Below, piece by piece: positions 1 through 8,485 of a stretch of 64,000 nt of DNA. The stretch is taken from the NCBI RefSeq assembly GCF_016918035.1, contig NZ_JAERWK010000012.1:124001-188000 (forward strand). The letters run 5' to 3'. The notes beneath the pieces are model-generated. The model was not told the DNA's origin, searched no databases, and worked only from the letters and a program-made list of their open reading frames with translations. The stretch's first letter is position 1, and every line of letters begins with the position of its first letter. The position numbers were made by a program, and so were the translations under genes. The DNA is from Nakamurella leprariae. GTDB lineage: Bacteria > Actinomycetota > Actinomycetes > Mycobacteriales > Nakamurellaceae.

Positions 1-426
1 TGGGCGCTGCCGGAACTGTCCTTCGGCGGGACGGTGAGCGTCTCGTACACGGTGGTGGTCAGGGCCGGGCTGGACACCGGCACGCTGATCAACACCGCCG
101 CGCCGGTGGGCGACACGGGGGGCAGCTGCGGCGAGTGCGGCACGCTGCACCGCATCGTCAGCCTCACCCCGATCCCGACCAGCAGCTCGACCGGGCCTAC
201 CACCACGACCACGGTCTGGACCAGCCCGGACCACGGCGGCGGCAATGGTGGCGGCGGCAATGGTGGGGGCGGCAACGGCGGGGGTGGCCACCACGGTGGC
301 GGCAACCTGCCCGACACCGGCGTGCCGGCCAGCGCCTACCTGCTGTGGGGCGCCGCCCTGCTGGCCGGCGGTCTGGCGCTGCTGTGGTTCAGCCGGCGGA
401 ACCGGGCGACCGGAGCCCACCGCTGA
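1..426 (+). CDS. LPXTG-type cell-wall anchored surface protein, C-terminal part
   Basis: The reading frame is open from the window edge, so the N-terminus is missing. The visible part begins with a beta-rich segment (GTLINTAAPVGDTG) like the end of a DUF11/isopeptide repeat. A Thr/Ser-rich stretch and a Gly/Asn linker made of repeated GGGGN units follow. The end is a classical sorting signal: LPDTG, a hydrophobic span (AYLLWGAALLAGGLALLW) and a basic tail (SRRNR). Known sortase substrates of this layout are covalently attached to peptidoglycan. Ligand and function cannot be judged from this fragment. Confidence 0.8.
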   Translation, partial: WALPELSFGGTVSVSYTVVVRAGLDTGTLINTAAPVGDTGGSCGECGTLHRIVSLTPIPTSSSTGPTTTTTVWTSPDHGGGNGGGGNGGGGNGGGGHHGGGNLPDTGVPASAYLLWGAALLAGGLALLWFSRRNRATGAHR

Positions 427-554
427 ACGGGTCCTGACGCGTGATCGGGGCGCCCCGGAGCCTTGGGCATCCACCCGGCTCCGGGGCCGTCCCGTCCGCG
501 TCGGCGGCGCGCTCGGCTCGGCCCGCCCGAGGAGGCGATTACCCTCTGACACCT

Positions 555-1811
555 ATGGACCCGACCTCGCCGACCCCGCGTCTCGTGTCCGTTCCCGACC
601 CCGCCGAGGTCGTCGATCTCGGCGCCGGGCGGGGCCCGGCCTGGCTGGACGCAACGTTGGCCGAGCGGCTGCCCGACCTGGTCCGGCTCCGGCGGGACGT
701 GCACCGCCATCCCGAGCTGGGTCGCCGCGAGTCGGCCACCACCGCGCTCGTCGTCCGCACTCTGCGGGACGCGGGCATCGCCGCCCGGGTGCTGCCCGGT
801 GGCACCGGCGCGGTGGCCGACATCGGGACCGACGGGCCGCTGATCGGGCTGCGCGCCGACATCGACGCCCTGCCGATGCGCGAGACGACCGGCCTGCCCT
901 ACGGCTCGACCATCCCGGACGTGGCCCACATGTGCGGTCACGACGCGCATCTCACCGTGCTGCTGGGCGCGGCGCTGGCCCTGCACCGGGCGCCGCAGCT
1001 GCCCGGCCGGGTGCGGGTGATCTTCCAGCCGGCCGAGGAGATGTTCCCCGGCGGGGCGCACGACGTCGTCGCCGCCGGCCTCGTCGAGGGCATGCAGTCG
1101 ATCTTCGCGTTGCACTGCGACCCGCGGCTGCCGGTCGGTCAGGTGGGCATCCGGGTCGGGCCGATCACCTCGACCTCGGACGTCATCGAGGTCCGGGTGG
1201 CGGGGCCGGGCGGGCACACCTCGCGGCCGCACCTGACCGCTGACCTGGTGTACGCGCTCGGCCTGCTGATCACCGGGCTGCCGGCGCTGCTGACCCGGCG
1301 GATGGATCCCCGGGCCGCGGCGGTGATGGTCTGGGGGGCCGTGCACGCCGGACAAGCGCCGAACGCCATCCCGCAGGACGGCGTGGTCCGCGGCACGCTG
1401 CGGCTGATGAACCGGGCCGCGTGGGACTCGGCCGAGCACATCGTGCGGTCGTTGGTGTCGGAGATCCTCACGCCGACCCGGGTGGAGTACGAGCTGACCT
1501 ACAGCCGAGGCGTGCCGCCGGTCGACAACGACCTGGTGTGCTCGACCCTGCAGCGGGCCGCGGTGGAGCGGGGGCTGGGTCCGGACTCGGTGGCGACGGT
1601 CGAACAGTCCAGCGGCGCCGAGGACTTCGCGGTGTACCTGGACCACGTGCCGGGGTCGCTGGCCCGGCTCGGGGTGTGGGACGGGGTGCGGGCGCCGGTC
1701 GACCTGCACTCGCCGCAGTTCGTGCTGGACGAGCGGGCGCTGGCCGTCGGGGTGCGGCTCACCACCCACACCGCCCTGGCCGCACTGGGTGTCGACCGGG
1801 TCCTGGGCTGA
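555..1811 (+). CDS. M20-family amidohydrolase (amidase/peptidase)
   Basis: The protein is about 418 aa from the ATG at 555; a longer frame to 441 lacks conservation, and GGAGG lies at 531-535. M20D hallmarks are HRHPELG near residue 51, LRADIDALPM near 99, MCGHDAH near 126 (metal-ligand Cys/His), PAEEMFPGG near 159, an HCD at about 187, GQAPNAIP, and LHSPQF near the C-terminus. Family members (hippurate hydrolase, IAA-amino acid hydrolase, mycobacterial AmiA/AmiB) hydrolyse N-acyl amino acids or peptides in the cytoplasm with a metal centre. The true substrate is unknown. The gene order with the GGCT-like gene and lpdA resembles the mycobacterial amiA1-Rv3304-lpdA region (recalled). Confidence 0.88.
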   Translation: MDPTSPTPRLVSVPDPAEVVDLGAGRGPAWLDATLAERLPDLVRLRRDVHRHPELGRRESATTALVVRTLRDAGIAARVLPGGTGAVADIGTDGPLIGLRADIDALPMRETTGLPYGSTIPDVAHMCGHDAHLTVLLGAALALHRAPQLPGRVRVIFQPAEEMFPGGAHDVVAAGLVEGMQSIFALHCDPRLPVGQVGIRVGPITSTSDVIEVRVAGPGGHTSRPHLTADLVYALGLLITGLPALLTRRMDPRAAAVMVWGAVHAGQAPNAIPQDGVVRGTLRLMNRAAWDSAEHIVRSLVSEILTPTRVEYELTYSRGVPPVDNDLVCSTLQRAAVERGLGPDSVATVEQSSGAEDFAVYLDHVPGSLARLGVWDGVRAPVDLHSPQFVLDERALAVGVRLTTHTALAALGVDRVLG

Positions 1812-1830
1812 GCGATCTCGACGGTGCCGG

Positions 1831-2292
1831 TCAGCTGCCCAGCGATCGGCACGGCCGGCGGCGCAGCGCGGCCACGTACTCGCTGGGGGCGTCGGCCGCC
1901 TCCGCGGCGTCCGCGATGACTCCGAGCAGCCGGGCCGACGGCAACCCGCCCTCGAACGCCTGCAGCGCGTACAGCCAGACCAGCCGGTCGCCGTCCAGCG
2001 TGTGCACCCGCACCTTGATCTTGGTGTAGAGCCCGAGATCGGCGCCCTCCCAGGAGTCGAGGGTGCGCTCGTCGTGCTCCGACATGTCGTACAGCACGAC
2101 GAAGACGGCGGCGTCGGGATCGTCCGGCGCCTCGACGACCATGGACAGCGCGCCCTCCCAGCCGATGTCCTCGCCGCCGAAGGTGAGCCGCCAGCCCTGC
2201 AGCCATCCCGTGCCCACCAACGGTGACGACGGGCACCGCTGGAGCATCTGCTGCGGGTCCATGTTCGACCCGTAGGCCGCGTACAACGCCAT
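1831..2292 (-). CDS. Gamma-glutamylcyclotransferase-like (AIG2/GGCT fold) protein
   Basis: A 153-aa protein starting MALYAAYGSNMDP. The YGSN segment close to the N-terminus is the substrate-loop signature of the GGCT/AIG2 fold, and a Glu-rich middle section (LSMVVEAPDDPDAAVFVVLYDMSEHDE) fits the fold. Upstream in-frame codons (to 2448) are not conserved-looking, so the ATG at 2290-2292 is preferred. It is convergent with the amidohydrolase and divergent from lpdA, with 136 bp between starts. The enzymatic substrate is unknown; many actinobacterial homologues are annotated only as conserved proteins. Confidence 0.75.
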   Translation of the reverse strand: MALYAAYGSNMDPQQMLQRCPSSPLVGTGWLQGWRLTFGGEDIGWEGALSMVVEAPDDPDAAVFVVLYDMSEHDERTLDSWEGADLGLYTKIKVRVHTLDGDRLVWLYALQAFEGGLPSARLLGVIADAAEAADAPSEYVAALRRRPCRSLGS

Positions 2293-2428
2293 GGCTGGCA
2301 AGGGTAACGGCCTCGATCCGCCCTGGCCGCGACCGGACCGCGCCGCTCGGGGCCTGCCGGATACGGTAGGTGGACGGGCCCCGGCGACGGCCGGGGCCGA
2401 CTGGACGCAGCTGGACGGGGGAGGGCGC

Positions 2429-3847
2429 GTGCCGCGGATCGTGATCATGGGTGGGGGGCCGGGCGGGTACGAGTCGGCGTTGACCGCTCGTCAGCTGGGC
2501 GCCGAGGTCACCCTGATCGACAGCGAGGGCATCGGTGGCGCGTGCGTGCTGTACGACTGCGTGCCCTCCAAGACGTTCATCGCGTCGGCCGGCGGTCGGA
2601 CGGCGGTGCTGGACGCGGCCGACCTGGGGATCATGGTCTCGCCGGAGTCGGTGCGGGTCGATCTGCCCACGGTGCACGGCCGGGTCAACGGGCTGGCGCT
2701 GGCCCAGTCGCTGGACATCCGGGAGCGGCTCGAGCTCGAGGGCGTCGAGCTGCTGAACGGGCGGGCCCGACTCGACGACGCCTCGCCCGGGCTGGCCCGG
2801 CACCGGGTGACGGCGACGCTGGTGGACGGCACAGAACGCTCGATCGAGGCGGACTTCGTGCTGATCGCCACCGGGGCCAATCCGCGGGTGCTGGACACCG
2901 CGGTGCCGGACGGCGAGCGGATCCTGACCTGGCGGCAGCTCTACACCCTGACCGAGCTGCCCGAACACCTCATCGTGGTCGGCTCCGGGGTGACCGGCGC
3001 CGAGTTCGCCTCGGCCTACACCGAGATGGGGGTGCACGTCTCGCTGGTCTCCAGCCGGGACCGGGTGCTCCCGGGGGAGGACGCGGACGCCGCGGCGGTG
3101 ATCGAGACGGTGTTCTCCGCACGGGGTTCCACGCTGGTCAAGCAGGCCCGCGCGGCGTCGGTGGCGCGGGACGGTGACGGCCCGGACGCCGGTGTGGTGG
3201 TGACGCTGACCGACGGTCGTGAGGTGCGGGGCAGCCACTGCCTGATGACGGTGGGGTCGGTGCCGAACACCACCGGTATCGGCCTGGAGAACGTCGGCGT
3301 GGAGACCGACCGGGGCGGGTTCGTCACGGTGGACCGGGTGTCACGGACGTCGGTGTCCGGCATCTACGCGGCTGGGGACTGCACCGGGGTGTTGATGCTG
3401 GCGTCGGTGGCGGCCATGCAGGGCCGGATCGCGATGTGGCACGCGCTGGGCGAGGGTGCGCCGCCGCTGCGGCTGAAGTCGGTGTCCTCCAACATCTTCA
3501 CCCATCCGGAGATCTCCACCGTCGGGGTCTCCCAGGCCGAGGTGGACGCCGGTACGGTGCCGGCCCGGTCGCTGATGTTCCCGCTGGCCACCAACGCGCG
3601 GGCCAAGATGCTGGGCTTGTCCGAGGGCTTCGTGAAGCTCATCGTTCGGCCCGCCACCGGCATCATCATCGGCGGCGTGGTGGTCGCGCCGGAGGCCTCC
3701 GAGCTGATCCTGCCGATCGCGGTGGCGGTGCAGAACCGGCTCACCGTCAAGGAACTCGCCTATTCGTTCTCGGTGTACCCGTCGTTGTCCGGCACCATCA
3801 CCGAACTGGGCCGCCGTCTCATGGCCTACGCGGGCGACCTGGGCTGA
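2429..3847 (+). CDS. lpdA: NAD(P)H-quinone dehydrogenase / flavoprotein disulfide reductase LpdA
   Basis: The GTG at 2429 follows a GGGGGAGGG Shine-Dalgarno and puts the FAD motif GGGPGG at residues 8-13. The protein is 472 aa. The active-site region reads GGACVLYDCVPSK, with Cys39 and Cys44 in CxxxxC spacing. A second dinucleotide motif (GSGVTGAEFAS) and the FAD-binding YAAGDCTG follow. The C-terminal segment is VYPSLSGTITE, with Tyr where lipoamide dehydrogenases have the catalytic His of HPT.SE. That argues against a true lipoamide dehydrogenase and for the LpdA quinone reductase branch (M. tuberculosis Rv3303c). It probably acts in the cytoplasm or at the membrane surface in redox balance. 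Confidence 0.87.
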   Translation: MPRIVIMGGGPGGYESALTARQLGAEVTLIDSEGIGGACVLYDCVPSKTFIASAGGRTAVLDAADLGIMVSPESVRVDLPTVHGRVNGLALAQSLDIRERLELEGVELLNGRARLDDASPGLARHRVTATLVDGTERSIEADFVLIATGANPRVLDTAVPDGERILTWRQLYTLTELPEHLIVVGSGVTGAEFASAYTEMGVHVSLVSSRDRVLPGEDADAAAVIETVFSARGSTLVKQARAASVARDGDGPDAGVVVTLTDGREVRGSHCLMTVGSVPNTTGIGLENVGVETDRGGFVTVDRVSRTSVSGIYAAGDCTGVLMLASVAAMQGRIAMWHALGEGAPPLRLKSVSSNIFTHPEISTVGVSQAEVDAGTVPARSLMFPLATNARAKMLGLSEGFVKLIVRPATGIIIGGVVVAPEASELILPIAVAVQNRLTVKELAYSFSVYPSLSGTITELGRRLMAYAGDLG

Positions 3848-3954
3848 GCTGCCGCCGGCCGTGCCGCCGTTCCTCGCCGCGCCGGGGATCCGGGGCGCAG
3901 GCGTTCAATGGCGGCGCGTTCGTGGGCGGTTGGTCGAGTTGCGCCCCGATCGTG

Positions 3955-3984
3955 CGTCTGCGCCCCGGATCCGGGGCGCAGACG
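3955..3984. repeat. 30-bp perfect palindrome with GATCCGGGGCGC core
   Basis: The sequence is perfectly self-complementary over 30 bases, centred on the GGATCC at 3967-3972; the central 20 bases read GCGCCCCGGATCCGGGGCGC. It lies 108 bp after lpdA and before the DUF559 gene. It could fold as a 15-bp stem, but there is no T-tract. A further exact GATCCGGGGCGC lies at 3887-3898 and three more lie after the DUF559 gene, so this is one member of a local repeat family. It could be a terminator, a protein-binding site or a mobile repeat; the sequence does not decide. Confidence 0.85.
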
Positions 3985-4143
3985 GCGATCCGCGGCGCGA
4001 GTGCTTGCGACGAGGCCGACGAGCCCGCGTTGTTCGGCGGGCTGAGTCACCGCCAGCGGGGAGATCCATCCACAGCGCCGGAGTTGTCCACGGTGAGCGC
4101 CTCGCCGGTACCGATCCGGGTGACCGGACGCCACGGTGTCGGC

Positions 4144-5112
4144 ATGACAGAGATCGGTGCTCGAACAACTGCCGCGGAGGCGCCCGTCCGGCCGTTCGCG
4201 ATGACCCGGCCGTCGCTGCTGGCCCAGGGCACGTCCGACCGGCGGATCCAGCAGCAGCTCGCCCGCCGGGAGTGGATCGCGGTACGGCCGGGTGCCTACC
4301 TGACCGCCGCAGAACGAGCGGCGTCCTCCGACGTGCACCGGCACCGGGTGCTCCTCCGGGCCACGCTGCCCAAGCTGGCCGGAGGCGTCGTGGTCAGTCA
4401 TGTCTCTGCGGCGATCGTGCACGGCCTCCCGGTCTGGGGTGTGCCACTGGATCGCGTGCACGTCGTCCGCCCACGCCCGTCCGGAGGTCACCGACGCCCG
4501 CACACCCACATCCACATGGCGCTGGTCCCCGAGTCGGACGTGGTGGTGATCGACGGGTTGCCGGTGACATCACTCAGTCGCACGGTGGTCGACCTGGCGT
4601 GCACGGTGCCGTTCGAGTCGGCCGTGGTGACGGCCGATGCGGTGCTGGCGCGTCCCGGTGTCGCCCGTGCCGACCTGCTCGTTCAGGTCGCGGCCGCAGG
4701 AAATCGCCGGGGAGTCCGAGCCGGCGCTGTCGTCGTGGCCTTCGCCGACCGCCGGTCGGAGAGTGTTGGCGAGTCACGGAGCCGGGTCCTGCTGCACCGG
4801 CTCGGAGTGATGCCGGACGAGCTCCAGCGCTCGATCGCCGATCCGTTCGGCCGGGTGATCGGTCGCGTGGACTTCCTCTGGTCCCGGGAGCGGGTGATCG
4901 GCGAGTTCGACGGCGCGGTGAAGTACCGACGGGAGCTGCTCGGCGACCGCGACCCGGGCGATGCCGTGTTCGCCGAGAAGGTGCGCGAGGACGCGTTGCG
5001 CGATGCCGGGTACGAGGTGGTCCGGTGGACGTGGGCGGATCTCGGGCGACCGGCCGAGCTCGCGGCCCGCGTCCGACGGGCGCAGATCAGGGGTGCGTCG
5101 GCCTCCCGGTGA
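4144..5112 (+). CDS. AbiEi-antitoxin-like N-terminal domain / DUF559-type (endonuclease-fold) protein
   Basis: A 322-aa protein from the ATG at 4144 (MTEIGARTT); another in-frame ATG is at 4201. The N-terminal part (DRRIQQQLARREWIAVRPGAYL) resembles the winged-helix segment of AbiEi-family antitoxin-like proteins. The middle (SVTLSRTVVDLA type: TSLSRTVVDLACTVPFE) matches the same family. The C-terminus (RVDFLWSRERVIGEFDG, then AGYEVVRWTW) matches DUF559, a very-short-patch-repair-like nuclease fold with an acidic E/D-x-D core. No AbiEii toxin partner is adjacent. Such orphan genes are common in Actinobacteria and have no established function. Repeat-rich non-coding DNA flanks it on both sides. 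Confidence 0.72.
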   Translation: MTEIGARTTAAEAPVRPFAMTRPSLLAQGTSDRRIQQQLARREWIAVRPGAYLTAAERAASSDVHRHRVLLRATLPKLAGGVVVSHVSAAIVHGLPVWGVPLDRVHVVRPRPSGGHRRPHTHIHMALVPESDVVVIDGLPVTSLSRTVVDLACTVPFESAVVTADAVLARPGVARADLLVQVAAAGNRRGVRAGAVVVAFADRRSESVGESRSRVLLHRLGVMPDELQRSIADPFGRVIGRVDFLWSRERVIGEFDGAVKYRRELLGDRDPGDAVFAEKVREDALRDAGYEVVRWTWADLGRPAELAARVRRAQIRGASASR

Positions 5113-5531
5113 TGCACGGTGCGCCTCTGATCGGCGGCGCGTCGGTGATCCGGGGCGCGGGCTGTTGATCGGGGCCGCAGCAGATGCTGCGGGTCGGTGG
5201 GTGCTGCGCCGCAGTTGTGCGACTTGCGCCGGTGATCCGGGGCGCAGGCTGTTGATCGGGGCCGCAGCAGATGCTGTGGGTCGGTGGGTGCTGCGCCGCA
5301 GTTGTGCGACTTGCGCCGGTGATCCGGGGCGCGGCTGCACAACCGAGGCGCGGCTGCACACCCGGGGCGCGGCTGCACACCCGGGGCGCGGAGCGTGGGG
5401 AGCCGTGGCAGCTGCGCCGCCGTTGTTCGCGTGCGCCGCCGATCCACGCGACCGGGCGCGATCCACGCGACCGGGCGCGATCCGTGCGACGGTGGGCGCG
5501 GCCCGCGAGGACGGGGCACCGAGGAGGCGAT
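5113..5531. repeat. Non-coding region built of tandem and dispersed GC-rich repeats
   Basis: A gene-free stretch between the DUF559 gene and the MFS transporter. An 87-bp unit beginning GCTGTTGATCGGGGCC occurs at 5161-5247 and again, nearly identical, from 5248. A 19-bp unit (GCGGCTGCACACCCGGGGC) occurs three times from 5331 to 5387. A second 19-bp unit (GATCCACGCGACCGGGCGC) occurs twice from 5441 to 5478, with a degenerate third copy. The 12-mer GATCCGGGGCGC appears at 5147, 5234 and 5321, as well as at 3887 and 3968. I see no coding signal or RNA gene here. A GAGGAGG ribosome site for the next gene is at 5521-5527. Confidence 0.85.
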
Positions 5532-6809
5532 GTGCGGGACATCGGGACCACCGACGGGCGGTCGGCGGCCGAGCTGGCGGCGATGCGTGCACGGGTGCAG
5601 CGCCGCACGCTGCAGACGGTGGTGCTGGCCCAGGTGCTGGGTGGGGCGGGGCTGGCCGCGGGCATCACCGTCGGCGCGCTGCTCGCCCAGCAACTGCTGG
5701 GCAGTGACGGCCTCGCCGGGCTGCCGATCGCGCTGTTCACCCTGGGATCGGCGCTCACCGCGTACCTGGTCGGGCAGTTCAGCCGGCGGTCCGGGCGGCG
5801 GGTCGGCCTGACCAGCGGCTTCGGTGCCGGCGGGGTCGGGGCCATCGGCGTGGTCGTGGCCGCGGTCGCCGAGAACGTGCCGCTGCTGTTCGCGTCGCTG
5901 TTCGTCTACGGGGCTGGCGCGGCCACCAACCTGCAGGCCCGGTACGCCGGTACCGATCTCGCGCGGAGCGACCGGCGCGGAGCGGCGGTGAGCGTGGCGC
6001 TGGTGTCCACCACCCTCGGGGCGGTCGCCGGCCCCAACCTGGTCGAGCCGCTCGGTGGGCTGGCCGAGGACCTCGGCCTGCCCGCGCTGGCCGGACCGTT
6101 CCTGCTCGCGGCCGTGGCCTACCTGGCGGCCGGCGCCGCTCTCTTCGTCCGGCTGCGCCCCGACCCGCTGCTGCTGGCCCGGCAGCTGGAGCGCCCCGCC
6201 GGACCCCCACCGGGACCGACCGCCGACGAGGCACGACGGGCGACGCCGAGACCGGGGCCGCAGGCGATCCTCGGCGCCACGGTCATGGTGCTCACCCAGA
6301 TCACCATGGTCGCGATCATGACCATGACGCCGGTCCACATGCGCGAGCACCACCACGGTCTCGGGGACGTGGGCCTGGTCATCGGCGTCCACGTGGCCGC
6401 CATGTTCCTGCCGTCGCCACTCACCGGGATGCTGGTCGACCGGATCGGCCGGGCGCAGATGGCGGTCGCGTCCGCGGCGACCCTGCTGCTGGCTGGTGCC
6501 GCCGCCGCGCTCGCCCCCGGCGACTCGCTGTCGCTGACCATCCTGGCGTTGGCCCTGCTGGGCCTGGGCTGGAACTTCGGCCTCATCGCCGGGACCGCGC
6601 TGGTGGTCGACGGGACCGTCCCGGAGAACCGGCCGCAGACCCAGGGCAGCATCGACGTGCTGGTCGCACTGGCCGGCGCGGGCAGCGGTGCGGCGTCCGG
6701 GCTGATCACCGCGGCGACCAGCTACCAGTCGCTGGCCCTCGGCGGCGGCATCCTCGCACTGGCCCTGCTGCCGGTGCTGGCCTGGACGCGCCGACGCATC
6801 CACGCCTGA
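5532..6809 (+). CDS. MFS transporter
   Basis: A 425-aa integral membrane protein. The GTG at 5532 follows GAGGAGG by 4 bases; an ATG at 5530 is in another frame. About 12 hydrophobic segments are visible, for example QTVVLAQVLGGAGLAAGITV, PLLFASLFVYGAGAATN and LGLGWNFGLIAGTAL. A cytoplasmic basic loop (GQFSRRSGRRVGL) after TM2 matches the MFS motif-A position. The central loop is charged and Pro-rich. LVDRIGRAQM after TM8 is the second-half counterpart. The substrate cannot be inferred; it is probably an efflux or multidrug-type carrier. The gene is convergent with glpK, with a 22-bp gap. Confidence 0.85.
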   Translation: MRDIGTTDGRSAAELAAMRARVQRRTLQTVVLAQVLGGAGLAAGITVGALLAQQLLGSDGLAGLPIALFTLGSALTAYLVGQFSRRSGRRVGLTSGFGAGGVGAIGVVVAAVAENVPLLFASLFVYGAGAATNLQARYAGTDLARSDRRGAAVSVALVSTTLGAVAGPNLVEPLGGLAEDLGLPALAGPFLLAAVAYLAAGAALFVRLRPDPLLLARQLERPAGPPPGPTADEARRATPRPGPQAILGATVMVLTQITMVAIMTMTPVHMREHHHGLGDVGLVIGVHVAAMFLPSPLTGMLVDRIGRAQMAVASAATLLLAGAAAALAPGDSLSLTILALALLGLGWNFGLIAGTALVVDGTVPENRPQTQGSIDVLVALAGAGSGAASGLITAATSYQSLALGGGILALALLPVLAWTRRRIHA

Positions 6810-6831
6810 CGACCGGGCACCGCCGGCCTGC

Positions 6832-8361
6832 TCAGTCGTCCGGCTCCACCCAGTCGAACGTCCGGGTGACGGCCTTGCGCCAGCGGCGGAACTGCCGGTC
6901 CCGCAGGTCGTCGGCCATGGCCGGGTTCCACTGTCGGTCGGCCGCCCAGTTGGCCACGATGTCGTCAGGGGAGTCCCAGAACCCGACGGCCAGCCCCGCC
7001 GCGTACGCCGCGCCCAGCGCGGTGGTCTCCGGGACCACCGGCCGGATCACCGGCACGCCGAGGATGTCGGCCTGGAACTGCATGAGCGTGCCGTTGGCGG
7101 TCATGCCCCCGTCCACCTTCAGTGAAGTCAGCTCGACACCGGAGTCGGCGCGCATCGCCTCGAGCACCTCCCGGGTCTGGAAGGCAGTGGCCTCCAGCAC
7201 CGCCCGGGCCAGGTGCCCGCGGGTCACGAACCGGGTGAGCCCGACGATGGCGCCGCGGGCATCGTCCCGCCAGTACGGGGCGAACAACCCGGAGAACGCG
7301 GGCACCACGTAGGCGCCGCCGTTGTCCGGCACCGAGGTCGCCAGGCTCTCGATCTCCGCGGCCGAGCCGATCATCCCGAGGTTGTCGCCGAACCACTGCA
7401 CCAGCGACCCGGTCACGGCGATCGACCCCTCCAGCGCGTACACCGGCGGCTGCTCGCCGAGCCGGTAGCAGACGGTGGTGAGCAGGCCGTGGGTCGAGGG
7501 CACCCGCTGCGTCCCGGTGTTCAGCAGCATGAAGTTGCCGGTGCCGTAGGTGTTCTTGGCCTGGCCGACGCGCAGGCAGGCCTGCCCGAAGGTGGCCGCC
7601 TGCTGGTCGCCCAGGATGCCGGCGATCGGGACCCCGGCCAGCGTGCCGCGCTGCCGTGCCGTCCCGACCACCTCCGAGGACGAGCAGATCTGCGGCAGCA
7701 TCCGCAACGGGATGCCCATCTCGGCCGCGATGTCGGCGTTCCAGTCCAGCGTGTCCAGGTCCATCAGCAGCGTCCGCGACGCGTTGGTCACGTCGGTGAC
7801 GTGCACGCCGCCGTGCACGCCGCCGGTCATGTTCCACACCAGCCAGCTGTCCACCGTGCCGAACAGCAGCTCACCCGCTTCGGCCCGTTCCCGGGCGCCG
7901 GGGACCTCGTCCAGGATCCAGCGCAGCTTCGGTCCCGAGAAGTACGTGGCCAGCGGCAGTCCGGTGCGGTCGCGGTACCGGTCGGCGCCGCCGCCGAGCT
8001 CACCGAGCTGCCGGCAGATCGCGTCGGTGCGGGTGTCCTGCCAGACGACGGCCGGCGCCACCGGTCGTCCGGTGGTGCGGTCCCAGACCACCGCCGTCTC
8101 GCGCTGGTTGGTGATGCCCACCGCGGCGATGTCGCCGGCGACCAGGTCCGCGGTGCTCAGCGCCGCGGCGGTGACCGCCCGGGTGTTGGCCCACAGTTCC
8201 GCCGCATCGTGCTCCACCCAGCCGGCCCGGGGGAACGCCTGGGCGTGCTCCCGCTGGTCGCGGGAGACCACCCGCCCGGATCGGTCGAACACCATGCACC
8301 GGGTCGAGGTGGTGCCCTGGTCGATGGCGGCGACGAACGGTCCGCGACGCTGCTGGGTCAT
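6832..8361 (-). CDS. glpK: Glycerol kinase
   Basis: A 509-aa FGGY-family kinase that phosphorylates glycerol to sn-glycerol 3-phosphate with ATP in the cytoplasm. The start [19 protein letters not shown] places the DQGTTS nucleotide motif at about residues 13-18; longer upstream frames are not homologous. Other signatures are [40 protein letters not shown] and KVDGGMTAN. Length and motifs are normal for GlpK. It is divergent from glpD across a 124-bp gap, giving a compact glycerol catabolism module. No glpF permease is beside it; the adjacent MFS gene is not a recognisable glycerol channel. Confidence 0.95.
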   Translation of the reverse strand: MTQQRRGPFVAAIDQGTTSTRCMVFDRSGRVVSRDQREHAQAFPRAGWVEHDAAELWANTRAVTAAALSTADLVAGDIAAVGITNQRETAVVWDRTTGRPVAPAVVWQDTRTDAICRQLGELGGGADRYRDRTGLPLATYFSGPKLRWILDEVPGARERAEAGELLFGTVDSWLVWNMTGGVHGGVHVTDVTNASRTLLMDLDTLDWNADIAAEMGIPLRMLPQICSSSEVVGTARQRGTLAGVPIAGILGDQQAATFGQACLRVGQAKNTYGTGNFMLLNTGTQRVPSTHGLLTTVCYRLGEQPPVYALEGSIAVTGSLVQWFGDNLGMIGSAAEIESLATSVPDNGGAYVVPAFSGLFAPYWRDDARGAIVGLTRFVTRGHLARAVLEATAFQTREVLEAMRADSGVELTSLKVDGGMTANGTLMQFQADILGVPVIRPVVPETTALGAAYAAGLAVGFWDSPDDIVANWAADRQWNPAMADDLRDRQFRRWRKAVTRTFDWVEPDD

Positions 8362-8485
8362 GCCCCGATCATCGCGCGGGCCGCGCGAGGAGGCAGTACA
8401 CCGGGGCGGAACACCTCCTGGGTACCGTGAACTCCGGCCGGTCGGTGATCGTCCCGGCCGTACGTGCGCACCCGAGGAGACCGGC
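8362..8485. promoter_or_regulatory. Divergent glpK/glpD promoter region
   Basis: This 124-bp gap must hold the promoters of both glycerol genes because they are transcribed away from each other. I can place the glpD ribosome site (GAGGAGA, 8474-8480). I cannot identify convincing -35/-10 boxes or an operator by eye. Coordinated induction by glycerol or glycerol 3-phosphate is expected from the pathway but not shown by the sequence. Confidence 0.5.

Noticed and set aside
3955-3984. Rho-independent terminator of lpdA
   Set aside because: The stem is strong, but there is no loop and no T-rich tract, and the same core repeats at other sites; kept as a palindrome only.
5161-5490. CRISPR-like spacing of repeats
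   Set aside because: The repeats are directly tandem with no unique spacers, and no cas genes are present.
4683-6803. A 706-codon minus-strand frame over the DUF559 repeats and MFS gene
   Set aside because: It reads repetitive APDHRRKSHNCGAAPT-type peptide from the DNA repeats and antisense of a typical MFS protein.
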